From: Spirochaetales bacterium
Lineage (GTDB): Bacteria; Spirochaetota; Spirochaetia; JC444; Marispirochaetaceae
NCBI GenBank assembly: GCA_016935695.1
Contig: JAFGQL010000091.1
Coordinates: 1-34,732, forward strand
Length of the DNA stretch: 34,732 bases
Reading direction: 5' to 3'
In this document: one piece after another, positions 8,701 to 16,789 of the stretch
Layout of the letters: every line of letters begins with the position of its first letter
Position numbering within the stretch: the first letter of the stretch is position 1
The notes under the pieces: generated by a model
The model's input: the letters and a program-made list of their open reading frames with translations, nothing else
Told to the model about the DNA's origin: nothing
Databases searched by the model: none
Position numbers and translations under genes: made by a program

Positions 8701-8750
8701 ATGGTAGAGAAGGTCTGTTGTGAGCTGTAAAAACAATTCTCAGAAATCAT
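8631..8750 (-). CDS. leuL: Leucine-rich leader peptide of the leuA-trpS operon
   Basis: A 39-codon open frame from ATG (8748-8750) to TAA (8631-8633), reading MISENCFYSSQ.. then a dense block from codon 18 to 28 with six leucines (CTT, CTC and four CTA) plus Val and one Trp (TGG, codon 26), and ending ..GGAGSA. Codon 17 is Ile. CTA looks rare in neighbouring genes, so four of six Leu codons being CTA would slow the ribosome further. The frame overlaps hairpin segments 1 and 2 of the attenuator exactly as expected for a ribosome-sensing leader. No clear ribosome-binding site precedes the ATG, and the best promoter places the transcript start only a few bases upstream, so leaderless translation is possible. 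An in-frame TTG nine bases upstream is an alternative start. Confidence 0.82.
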   Translation of the reverse strand: MISENCFYSSQQTFSTILNLVLSLSWLLGNGKAGGAGSA

Positions 8751-8787
8751 TGTATACAATAGATACCCTTTTTCATCCAAATGTCAA
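8749..8787 (-). promoter_or_regulatory. Promoter of leuL-leuA-trpS with a palindrome at the leader start
   Basis: On the minus strand a perfect -35 box TTGACA (8782-8787) is followed 16 bases later by TATCTA (8760-8765), a poor -10. Initiation would be near 8752-8754. A perfect 12-base palindrome ATTGTATACAAT (8749-8760) overlaps the expected start point and the leader ATG, and could be a repressor site or fortuitous. A second reading uses TACAAT (8749-8754) as the -10 with ATGAAA (8771-8776); that would start transcription inside the leader and is less consistent with it. Confidence 0.55.
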
Positions 8788-8798
8788 GTATTCAGATT

Positions 8799-8820
8799 AA
8801 AAAAAACTACTCCTTTAGTT
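8799..8820 (-). terminator. Weak intrinsic terminator of the AI-2E-family gene
   Basis: On the minus strand AACTA pairs with TAGTT around a six-base loop, extended only by G-U pairs, and eight T follow (8799-8806). The stop codon of the membrane-protein gene (8807-8809) lies in the 3' arm. The stem is short, so termination may be partial and some transcripts may run on into the leucine leader. Confidence 0.35.
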
Positions 8821-9862
8821 CCCTTTTAACCGTTTTGCCTGATCCCATGATAATGCTGATGGGTTTAAGAAACGGTATATTCTCACAAATTATTTTGATA
8901 ATAACCGTGAGGGGCACAGAAAGAAACATTCCGATTATTCCCCACAGCCAGCCCCAGAAAATAAGTGATACGAGGATAAGAAAAGGACTGACATCAAGAC
9001 GTCTGCCCTGCATACGCGGGTCGATTATGTTTCCCATGATCAGCTGAATCAGCAGCATAGTGATGGACACTGCGCTTATCGGCCCCCATTGAGGGTAAAA
9101 CTGTACGACCGACATGAGGATGGTAAACACGATAATGAAAGAAGATCCGATATTAGGTATAAAATTCAGGAAAAATGCCAGCGTACCCCAAATTATGGGG
9201 AAATCCAGTCCAATTATACTTAAGGCGAGCCAAACAAGGATCCCTGTAGCAAGACTGATAAAAAATTTCACCGACAGGTACCGGGCTATCTGTTCATTGA
9301 TATGCGACAGGATGGCGCCTATGCGGTCTGACATATCGCTTTTAAATGCAATTGTAACCTTGGAGCGGAAATAATGCTTTTCAGACAGGAGAAACACAAG
9401 GAAAAATGTGATTATAACCAGTTTGCTGCCGAACTCAATGATTGAATTGGAAAAGGATATAAGGGGAGAGCGTATTGCCTCCATCCAGTTTATTCTCTCC
9501 ATGTTCTGGAATTCCAAGGGAAATCTCCGGTCAAGTTCGGCAGAAACGGCCGCGATGATTGCTGCAAAACGTTCCTGATATTTTGGCAGCTGACCTATAA
9601 ATGACTTGGCGCTGGCATAGAGGATGAGCCCAACCAGATAAAACATCCCGAAGAAAAGTATGATAACAATGACAATGGCCGCAATTCTGGGGATTTTTAT
9701 TCTTTCAAGGAAACGAATGATCGGACTGACAATGAAAGAAATGAGAATCGCCAGCGACAATGGTATGACGACATCACTGGCGATCTTCATGACAGTCCCC
9801 AGGGCAATGAGGACCAGTATCCCAAGAAAAACGGTAGATAATCGTTCGCCTCTAATATTCAT
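8807..9862 (-). CDS. AI-2E family transporter (UPF0118/DUF20 membrane protein)
   Basis: A 351-residue polytopic inner-membrane protein. The first about 80 residues hold two to three hydrophobic segments around 'DVVIPLSLAILISFIVSPIIRFLERIKIPR', a hallmark of the family. A soluble stretch follows (about 85-150, 'LPKYQERFAAIIAAV'), then further membrane segments with 'GTLAFFLNFIPNIGSSFI' and 'QGRRLDVSPFLILVSLIFWGWLWGIIGMFLSVPLT', the most conserved C-terminal signature. Members include TqsA (autoinducer-2 export) and sodium/proton antiporters, so the substrate is not predictable. It lies 96 bases downstream of the giant carboxylase on the same strand with no evident terminator between, so read-through is likely. 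GAGGT lies 13 bases before the ATG. Confidence 0.9.
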   Translation of the reverse strand: MNIRGERLSTVFLGILVLIALGTVMKIASDVVIPLSLAILISFIVSPIIRFLERIKIPRIAAIVIVIILFFGMFYLVGLILYASAKSFIGQLPKYQERFAAIIAAVSAELDRRFPLEFQNMERINWMEAIRSPLISFSNSIIEFGSKLVIITFFLVFLLSEKHYFRSKVTIAFKSDMSDRIGAILSHINEQIARYLSVKFFISLATGILVWLALSIIGLDFPIIWGTLAFFLNFIPNIGSSFIIVFTILMSVVQFYPQWGPISAVSITMLLIQLIMGNIIDPRMQGRRLDVSPFLILVSLIFWGWLWGIIGMFLSVPLTVIIKIICENIPFLKPISIIMGSGKTVKRELKE

Positions 9863-9958
9863 AATATGTAAGTATACCTCATCAAATACCCTTGGGCTAC
9901 CGTAGAGAAACTGCGTGAATTGTTTACATCAATTTTTCATACGCTCATACTAAACTCG

Positions 9959-12900
9959 TTATTCCGCATCCATACCCTTTTTTATGTTTTCTATCACATA
10001 AGGACGTATTTGTGAGGTAGAAATAATGTCGTCTATAGAACCAACCCGCTTTGCTCTTTCCACAGAATGAATCGTGTCGAATTCTGTCGCCAAAGCTGTT
10101 TGCTTCTCCATATACACAGTTTTATACAGGTCTTCATATTCCCGTTGCGTACAGTCTCCCTGCTTGAGTTTTTCCTGCATGAGTACAATCCGCGGATCGG
10201 TAAAGGTTTCCTTAAGTACTGTTTTTGGGAACACAACGGCAGCAGCCGGCGCTCCGCCTATAACCGAAGCATAAGAGCCTTCTATGGCCGCGGTTTTTAT
10301 ATTCGGATTCAATGATTTTGAAAACACAACATATGCTCCGCCGTGGTACCGTGCGGTAACTAAAAACGTTACAGGGCCTTTAAAATTAACCATCGCGCGT
10401 CCGATTTCTGCACCGTATTCCAGCTGCAGACTTCTCAGTGATTCAGGCGAGCCGTCGAAACCGCTCAGGTTTGCCACAATCACCAGGGGTAGTTTTCCGC
10501 TGAATGCGTTAATCCCTCTTGCCACTTTTTTTGACGACAGAGGAAACAAGGTACCGCCGTTCCACGTTTCCGGGCCGTCAAACGGTATCGAGCCTATCCT
10601 TGGGATATTCCTGCTTTCAATACCGATGAGCCCGACAGCGTATCCGCCTATCCGCGTTTCCCATACAATACCGATATCTGCATCTTTCATACTGCGCCAG
10701 CGCTCGAAATAACCCCCGTCGGTATCTATAATTGACTCCATTACCTGGCGCATGTCAAACGGCTTCTTCCGTTCCGGGTTTTTTTCCTTGCTGAAAATAT
10801 CGCCAATGGTGGAAAAACCCTGTCCCAGGGTGTCCTTATAAGGAGTTGTCCCCACATCCCTTGTATCGCTGTCCTTGGTCGAGATTTTCGGCGGGTAAGC
10901 TGTTCCCCCAGACCTGTAAGAATAACGGTAATGACGGAAAAGCAGCCGGTACGCTTCGGGAAGATCCGTTGCCCTCAACTGGGCCTGGCCGTTGGGGAGC
11001 ATAATCTTTTCCGCACCGCCGATGTCCAGGTTTGTTTCTCCCGAAACACTGCCGGCAAAGTCCAACGCTTTTTTGCCTGTCAACAGCATAGACGCGTCAT
11101 CAGTCATAATGAGCAGACCTTTTGTATGCATGAGCATTGTGGCTTCTGCGTTCCAGTAGCTCTGGGCTCCCACGTTGATGTTGGGCACAATAATATTGAT
11201 TTCACCTCCGTTTTGGGTGAATTCTATGATACGCCTGAGGGTAGCCGCAGTCCAGTCGAGGTTTTCTGTACCGCTGTCCATGGTGATTTTCGCGCCGGAT
11301 GAAACCGGTACCCACTCAAGGGGAATATCGCGTTCCGCTGCGAGGTCCATGGCTGCGTTAATCCTCCGGCATTCCCCTTCCGCAAGGCTGCCGAAATCAT
11401 TGGTGGCATCACATAATATGAGTACACGCTCAAGTACTATGTTCAGAACAGTATCAAAGTTGGAAATAATCCCGAAAATGACATTGCTTTCTCTGTTATA
11501 AAGATCTAAAGCATTTTTTTGGTAAACGCGCTGGAGTCCTGTTTCCTTGTCTACCTCAATGTCATATTCAGTGAATTCACCTCTGGGCAGCGACTCCATT
11601 ATGGGGATCCCCGCACTGGTAAGCGATTTTATGAGCTCACAGGGATACACGGTATTCCGCTGCCGTGCCCGCACTACTTTTTCTACATATTTGTCCAGCT
11701 GCGAAAGGGGGACATCTGAAGGGGTACGTGAACGAAGAGTGAACTGATCATTTGATATGTTCAGGAACAGCAGCTCCAGCTCCCGGACAATATCTTCACG
11801 CCAGCGCTTTCTGCGGGAGTAAATGACCATCTTCTCCAGTCCAAGGTCCTTAATACGCGGGATGAACCGTTTCCCGTAGTCCTTCAGCTGCATGAGACGC
11901 AGGCCTAAAAGACTTCGGTTGTGAATGATGATTCGGTTCCAATGCAGTCGGTATTTATATCTGGCCTGGGCCGCACGTAGTGCCGAAATGGCTTCCATGA
12001 ATGCCGCCTCAAAGACGATCATTCTGGCAATATCATCGCTGTCTGAAAGGATGGGGTTCGGTTCGGATGTGGAAGCGAGAGCAAATAACCGTTTGTCCTT
12101 TGGGTTTTCTTTCGCAGTACCTTCTACCACAGTCACTGATTCCGACCGGTAAATGGTATTAAGGATAAAATTACGCAATCGATAAATCCTTAACTCCCTG
12201 AAGCGTATCGGATCAAACCCTCTGGCATGTTCGTCTTCTTCCCAGGTTTGTCCAGATACCGTATATGTGCGGAAGAAATCATCATTGCCGCCGTAAAACC
12301 ATCCGATGGTCAATCTGGAAATCCAGTTTTCTGTTTTTACGTGAACGCGCTCCTGCTCCTGAGTCCTGGATGCAGCATCAGTTTTTACTAAAATGACCGC
12401 TTCTGTCTGTACGTCCTTTTCGTCAGGTGCTCCAAAAAGACCGGTCAGGCTTTCCATTTTTGCATATGTTTCTTCAGATACAACTGCAAGGATAATACGT
12501 ATGTGCCGTTTTTTAATGTCCTTACAGTTCATCCGCGCGATTCTGTTCCCGTTGTGTATATCCGAGCTGAAATGCTGTATACACCTGTCACGGTTGAAGC
12601 GTTTCAGGAGAATTTCGCTGGAAAGGCTGTTCAGCTTGTCATCACCGTTAAGGGCAAGTTTTACCAGGTATTTTTGTATGTAGGGACCGGAATTGACAGC
12701 AGCCATCATGAGCTTTTCGTCAGTGTGGGATTTACCAGAAAGAATCTGCTGCACCATTTCCTCTATCGCTCTGTTCTCAGCTTCCTTTATGCGTTCAATA
12801 CGGTGCCTGTCAATCATTTGATAACGGGCATGAAGGGCTGCATCGGCAATACGCTGAGCTTCTGCCTGGGCTTGGGCATGAGCATGGGTAAGAAGAACAA

Positions 12901-15496
12901 TACTGTCGACGATCCGGGTAAAGTGTCCTTCCACATCAGGGTTCACCTTAATGGTCTCCAGTGCAAAGAACACGGAAGTTATGAGCGACTGTTTTTGCCG
13001 TAAACGTCCATGTGATCTGAAAATGTGAAAAAGAGCGCTGTTGATTTCTTCAGTATCCGGTTTTTCACAACTGCAGTATCTGGAGAATGATTCCTTGAGG
13101 CTTTCCAGGAATTCCTCAGGCAGGCCCTTCTCTTTATCACTTTCGCGTTGGAAATAGTGGCTCAGGAGTTCTTCATAACTGACCGGTCTGTTGAAACTGT
13201 CGGAAACGACCTCTTTCTGTGAAAACAGCTGTTCGATCGTCACGTAATACTCACAGGCCTGCATAAGAGCGGAAAAGAGCTTTGGCTCGAATTCCTTATG
13301 CTTCCTGGCAACATCAAGGAGGGAATCCAACACCGCACCGGTGTTCCTGTTCTGGTCGTAGCCGAGGAAAATTGCGTGAAACTCCTTAACAAGATGTTCA
13401 AAGACTAAAGACGGCGTTTCATCATAGGGATTGAATGAAACACGTGGATACTGTTTTTCTTCGTTTACAGCAGATGTCTCTCCTATTTCAAGAGCGACAA
13501 GGCTGGCGCCGGAAGCAACCTGGGATCCCGGGGATACGTGAATTTCCTTTACCGTGCCATCTCCCGGTGCTTCAACAAGCATTTCCATTTTCATGGCTTC
13601 AAGGACAATCAGGGTCTCACCCTTCTTCACTTTCTGTCCAGGCTGCACTTTTACACCAAGGACTACTGCGGGGGATGGACTTTTGACAACACCGCCGGAT
13701 TCACTTTCCAGATATACCGGATAACCGTCCACTTCAATCTGCAGCATATCCCCTCTTGGAACGACAAGAATGGTATGGCGGGTTCCTCCGGTAATAATGA
13801 TTCCTTCACGCTGCTTTGTCGCATATCTGCAGCTTATTGTCACCTTTTCATCATCAAGAAGGGAAATATGGTAACGGTCTGTGCCCATGTGTTTGACAAG
13901 AAACTCGTATTTATTGCCAAAAACCGAAAGTGTCGCGGTATATCCCTCAGAAACGGGAGAGGTCCGCGGACGGCCTAGACGAGTAATCTGCTCTTTGAAA
14001 TTTATATAATCATTCTGAAGCTGTGAATGATACATTTCCACTGCACCGGCAAGTAGTGCAAGTCTGACTCGTTCATCATTTTGCGGCTGTGTGTGCTTTT
14101 TCAGGAGCTGCTCAACAAAACCCGTTGACACTCCTCCCTTTCGTATTGCCGGATTATCAAGAAGTTCTAAAAGAAATGCCCTGTTGGTGGTGCCGTTTTT
14201 TATACGGATTCTCAGTTCCTTGAGGGCCCTTTTCAGACGCGCAATTGCTTCTTCCCGTGTTGGCGCGGCGGAAATAATTTTTGCTACCATGGAATCGAAT
14301 TCAGAAGGGATAGTGCTTCCCTGTTCAATTCCTGAATCAACACGGATACCGGGACCTGCCGGAGCTTTGAATATTTCCACTTCGCCGGGAGCCGGCGTGA
14401 AATCCTTTTCCGGGGCTTCGGCATTCAACCTGACTTCTATGACATGGCCATTGGGGCTTGCTCCGTGAAGATCGAGTTCAAGACCGCGAGCGACATGAAT
14501 CTGCCCCTTTACCAGGTCAATGCTGTACAGTGTTTCGGTTATCGGGTGTTCCACTTGAAGCCGGGTATTCACTTCCATGAAATAATATTTTTTTGTTCTC
14601 AGATCATATAAATATTCAACAGTACCGGCGCCGGCATAATTGGCTGATTTAATCATCCGTGCAGCCGACGCTTCAATTTCTTTTATCAGTTTCAGGCTCA
14701 AATGAGGCGGCGGCGTTTCTTCGATAATTTTCTGATTTTTTCTTTGTACGGAACAATCCCTTACCCCGAAGGTATGTATGTTTCCATGGGTGTCGGTGAG
14801 GGTCTGTACCTCAAGATGCCTGCCTTCCTCTACCAGATGTTCGATAAACACAATATCGTTTCCGGTAATCCTGACTGTCTCCTCCCTGGCGGACAAAAAC
14901 TGCCGTTCCATCTCTTCCGGAGTTCGAACAAAACGGATACCGCGGCCGCCGCCCGCATTGGCAGCTTTTACAATGACGGGATACCCGATTTGCAGGGCCA
15001 TTTTTTGCGCGTCATCAAGGTCTTTTATACTTCGTTTACTCCACGGTAAAATAGGGACATCCGCTTTTTCTGCAAGTTCTTTCGCCTGTATTTTATCGCC
15101 GAGCAAAGCCATAGCTTTGGATGATGGCCCTATGAAAACTATACCCTTTTCTTCGATCTTTGCGGCGAACTCTGCGTCTTCGGACACAAACCCCCAGCCT
15201 ACCCAAATACCGTCAGCCCCGGCCTTTTCTATGGCGGAGAGCATCAGGTCATGATCCAGATAGGGGCTTTTTTGTTTCCCTGGATAACCCTGCAAAGACG
15301 ATAACTGTACTTCATCGTCTGCCATTTTTACAAAAAGGGCATTCTCTTCCACATCTGTATACAGTGCGACGGTCTCCATCTCAGTACCGTACAAATCGTT
15401 ATATTCTCTTACCGCGCGGATAAAACGAAGTGCAGCCTCACCTCTGTTTATAATCGCGATGCGTGCAGTATCCTTTAAAACAGGAAAGGTCGACAT
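9959..15496 (-). CDS. Single-chain multidomain acetyl/acyl-CoA carboxylase (BC-BCCP-central-CT)
   Basis: An 1845-residue protein expected to carboxylate acetyl-CoA to malonyl-CoA for the adjacent Fab operon. The biotin carboxylase spans about residues 11-500 ('IAIINRGEAALRF', the ATP-grasp 'KAANAGGGRGIRFV', 'EVNTRLQVEHPITE'). The biotin carrier has VLEAMKMEM with the biotinyl lysine at residue 636. A long central region (about 690-1290) contains 'FLGYDQN' and 'LRIYRLRNF', which recall the eukaryotic ACC central domain. The carboxyltransferase occupies the last about 500 residues, with 'MLLTGKKALDFAGSV' and 'VANLSGFDGSPESL' and beta and alpha halves fused in the eukaryotic order. The frame opens further upstream (to 15667), but ATG 15496 has GGAGG four bases before it and begins the BC domain directly. 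Usual bacterial ACC is four subunits. Propionyl-CoA or another acyl-CoA cannot be excluded. Confidence 0.9.
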   Translation of the reverse strand: MSTFPVLKDTARIAIINRGEAALRFIRAVREYNDLYGTEMETVALYTDVEENALFVKMADDEVQLSSLQGYPGKQKSPYLDHDLMLSAIEKAGADGIWVGWGFVSEDAEFAAKIEEKGIVFIGPSSKAMALLGDKIQAKELAEKADVPILPWSKRSIKDLDDAQKMALQIGYPVIVKAANAGGGRGIRFVRTPEEMERQFLSAREETVRITGNDIVFIEHLVEEGRHLEVQTLTDTHGNIHTFGVRDCSVQRKNQKIIEETPPPHLSLKLIKEIEASAARMIKSANYAGAGTVEYLYDLRTKKYYFMEVNTRLQVEHPITETLYSIDLVKGQIHVARGLELDLHGASPNGHVIEVRLNAEAPEKDFTPAPGEVEIFKAPAGPGIRVDSGIEQGSTIPSEFDSMVAKIISAAPTREEAIARLKRALKELRIRIKNGTTNRAFLLELLDNPAIRKGGVSTGFVEQLLKKHTQPQNDERVRLALLAGAVEMYHSQLQNDYINFKEQITRLGRPRTSPVSEGYTATLSVFGNKYEFLVKHMGTDRYHISLLDDEKVTISCRYATKQREGIIITGGTRHTILVVPRGDMLQIEVDGYPVYLESESGGVVKSPSPAVVLGVKVQPGQKVKKGETLIVLEAMKMEMLVEAPGDGTVKEIHVSPGSQVASGASLVALEIGETSAVNEEKQYPRVSFNPYDETPSLVFEHLVKEFHAIFLGYDQNRNTGAVLDSLLDVARKHKEFEPKLFSALMQACEYYVTIEQLFSQKEVVSDSFNRPVSYEELLSHYFQRESDKEKGLPEEFLESLKESFSRYCSCEKPDTEEINSALFHIFRSHGRLRQKQSLITSVFFALETIKVNPDVEGHFTRIVDSIVLLTHAHAQAQAEAQRIADAALHARYQMIDRHRIERIKEAENRAIEEMVQQILSGKSHTDEKLMMAAVNSGPYIQKYLVKLALNGDDKLNSLSSEILLKRFNRDRCIQHFSSDIHNGNRIARMNCKDIKKRHIRIILAVVSEETYAKMESLTGLFGAPDEKDVQTEAVILVKTDAASRTQEQERVHVKTENWISRLTIGWFYGGNDDFFRTYTVSGQTWEEDEHARGFDPIRFRELRIYRLRNFILNTIYRSESVTVVEGTAKENPKDKRLFALASTSEPNPILSDSDDIARMIVFEAAFMEAISALRAAQARYKYRLHWNRIIIHNRSLLGLRLMQLKDYGKRFIPRIKDLGLEKMVIYSRRKRWREDIVRELELLFLNISNDQFTLRSRTPSDVPLSQLDKYVEKVVRARQRNTVYPCELIKSLTSAGIPIMESLPRGEFTEYDIEVDKETGLQRVYQKNALDLYNRESNVIFGIISNFDTVLNIVLERVLILCDATNDFGSLAEGECRRINAAMDLAAERDIPLEWVPVSSGAKITMDSGTENLDWTAATLRRIIEFTQNGGEINIIVPNINVGAQSYWNAEATMLMHTKGLLIMTDDASMLLTGKKALDFAGSVSGETNLDIGGAEKIMLPNGQAQLRATDLPEAYRLLFRHYRYSYRSGGTAYPPKISTKDSDTRDVGTTPYKDTLGQGFSTIGDIFSKEKNPERKKPFDMRQVMESIIDTDGGYFERWRSMKDADIGIVWETRIGGYAVGLIGIESRNIPRIGSIPFDGPETWNGGTLFPLSSKKVARGINAFSGKLPLVIVANLSGFDGSPESLRSLQLEYGAEIGRAMVNFKGPVTFLVTARYHGGAYVVFSKSLNPNIKTAAIEGSYASVIGGAPAAAVVFPKTVLKETFTDPRIVLMQEKLKQGDCTQREYEDLYKTVYMEKQTALATEFDTIHSVERAKRVGSIDDIISTSQIRPYVIENIKKGMDAE

Positions 15497-15565
15497 AGTA
15501 CCTCCAAGCCAATCATCATGAATGTTTAAAAAGTATTCAGCCGTTGGCCGAGTAAAAACTACAGC

Positions 15566-15594
15566 AGTATACATAGAACTTTTCACTGCGTCGA
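15566..15594 (-). promoter_or_regulatory. Promoter candidate of the giant carboxylase gene
   Basis: Minus-strand boxes TCGACG (15589-15594, four of six) and TATACT (15566-15571, five of six) are exactly 17 bases apart, giving a 5' leader of about 63 bases before the ATG at 15496. A second TATAAT-like box (15659-15664) lacks a matching -35 box. The region is shared with the divergent fab operon, so the two could be co-regulated. Confidence 0.45.
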
Positions 15595-15696
15595 GTCCGC
15601 CTCCGCCATTTTTGCCCCTTGAACCGGTGCAGATGGAACAATTAGAGGTATTAAAGATATTATACAACCCTTTTTTCTACCCGGCGCATATTGTTC

Positions 15697-15725
15697 TTGA
15701 CTTTTGTTCGCAGAACAGGTTTACA
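15697..15725 (+). promoter_or_regulatory. fab operon promoter candidate with an inverted repeat between the boxes
   Basis: TTGACT (15697-15702) and TTTACA (15720-15725) are 17 bases apart, just upstream of fabH. Between them lies TGTTC-GCA-GAACA (15705-15717), a perfect five-base inverted repeat with a three-base spacer, placed where a bound repressor would block polymerase. I do not recognise it as a FapR or FabT site. Confidence 0.45.
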
Positions 15726-15742
15726 TGATGGCGAGGAATTAC

Positions 15743-16726
15743 ATGGGGATATACATTGTTTCTATTGGAGTCCATATACCTGAAAAGATAATCACTAATG
15801 ACGATCTTTCGGAAACCCTGGACACATCCGATGAATGGATCTATTCACATACCGGCATAAAGCGTCGGCATATAGCCGGAGAACACGAATTCGCTTCTGA
15901 CATGGCAGTAAGCGCCGCACAAAAGGCACTTGAGAAAGCATCTATGGCGGCAACAGATATTGATATGATAATCGTTGCAACCAGTACTCCTGATTACTTG
16001 GGGTACCCCAGCACTGCTTCACTTGTACAGGACCGTATTGGTGCAAAACCAGCCGCCGCCCTTGATGTATCCGCCGCCTGCAGCGGATTTGTCTACGGTC
16101 TTGAAACAGCCCGCGGGATGATTCTTGGTAAGACAGCAAAAAATGTACTTGTCATAGGTTCGGAAATAAACTCACGCATACTGAACTGGAAAGACAGAAA
16201 CACGTGTGTCCTTTTCGGTGACGGAGCGGGAGCCGTAATCCTCTCTGAAGATGTTCATATCAGTTCCGGTATCATGAAAACCATTTTAAAAGCAGAGGGT
16301 GACGGTAGCGATTCCCTCATGATAAAGGCCGGGGGAATCCGTTACCCCTTTGACAGCGAAGGCACTGCACCTGATGACCGTTATATATACATGGACGGCC
16401 GCCGCGTATACAATTTTGCAGTTCGCGCAAATACCGAACTTATCAAGGATCTGCTTGCCTCAGAAAATCTTTCGTACAGTGATCTGAAATACATTGTCCC
16501 TCATCAGGCTAACATAAGAATCATCCAGGCTGCAGCAGCCAGGCTGAAATTACCGGAAAGTTTGTTTTTCAGTAACATGGAGGAATACGCAAATACCTCT
16601 GCAGCTTCCATTCCCATCGCCTTGAATGAAATGGTGAATAAAAACCTGCTTTCACGCGGTGATATACTCATGTTTCTTGGTTTTGGCGCAGGGCTCACCT
16701 ATGGCGGAACTCTGCTCAGGTGGTAG
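15743..16726 (+). CDS. fabH: 3-oxoacyl-ACP synthase III
   Basis: A 327-residue initiating condensing enzyme that joins an acyl-CoA primer (usually acetyl-CoA) to malonyl-ACP. The triad is complete: Cys113 in 'SAACSGF', His254 in 'VPHQANIR' and Asn284 in 'YANTSAAS'. The N-terminal 'GVHIPEKIITNDDL' and 'TSDEWIYSHTGIKRRH' are standard. Earlier in-frame ATGs exist (15704, 15725, 15728), but the start at 15743 has GCGAGG six bases before it and gives the normal family N-terminus. It is the first gene of the fab operon, reads away from the carboxylase gene, and is 63 bases before fabD. Confidence 0.93.
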   Translation: MGIYIVSIGVHIPEKIITNDDLSETLDTSDEWIYSHTGIKRRHIAGEHEFASDMAVSAAQKALEKASMAATDIDMIIVATSTPDYLGYPSTASLVQDRIGAKPAAALDVSAACSGFVYGLETARGMILGKTAKNVLVIGSEINSRILNWKDRNTCVLFGDGAGAVILSEDVHISSGIMKTILKAEGDGSDSLMIKAGGIRYPFDSEGTAPDDRYIYMDGRRVYNFAVRANTELIKDLLASENLSYSDLKYIVPHQANIRIIQAAAARLKLPESLFFSNMEEYANTSAASIPIALNEMVNKNLLSRGDILMFLGFGAGLTYGGTLLRW

Positions 16727-16789
16727 TCGGCCCTTGACCGACAAAAAGCCCATGTGATACCTTCCATCAAGGACTTTTTTGGAGATTTC

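Noticed and set aside
8569-8787. T-box, 6S RNA or a ppGpp/guanidine-type riboswitch upstream of leuA
   Set aside because: No T-box sequence or specifier hairpin is seen, and the 6S and ykkC signatures do not fit. The in-frame leader peptide with a Leu block and exclusive hairpins explains the region fully.
15497-15667. N-terminal extension of the giant carboxylase to 15667
   Set aside because: The extra 57 residues are low-complexity and match no biotin carboxylase N-terminus. GGAGG precedes the ATG at 15496, and the better promoter lies inside the extension.
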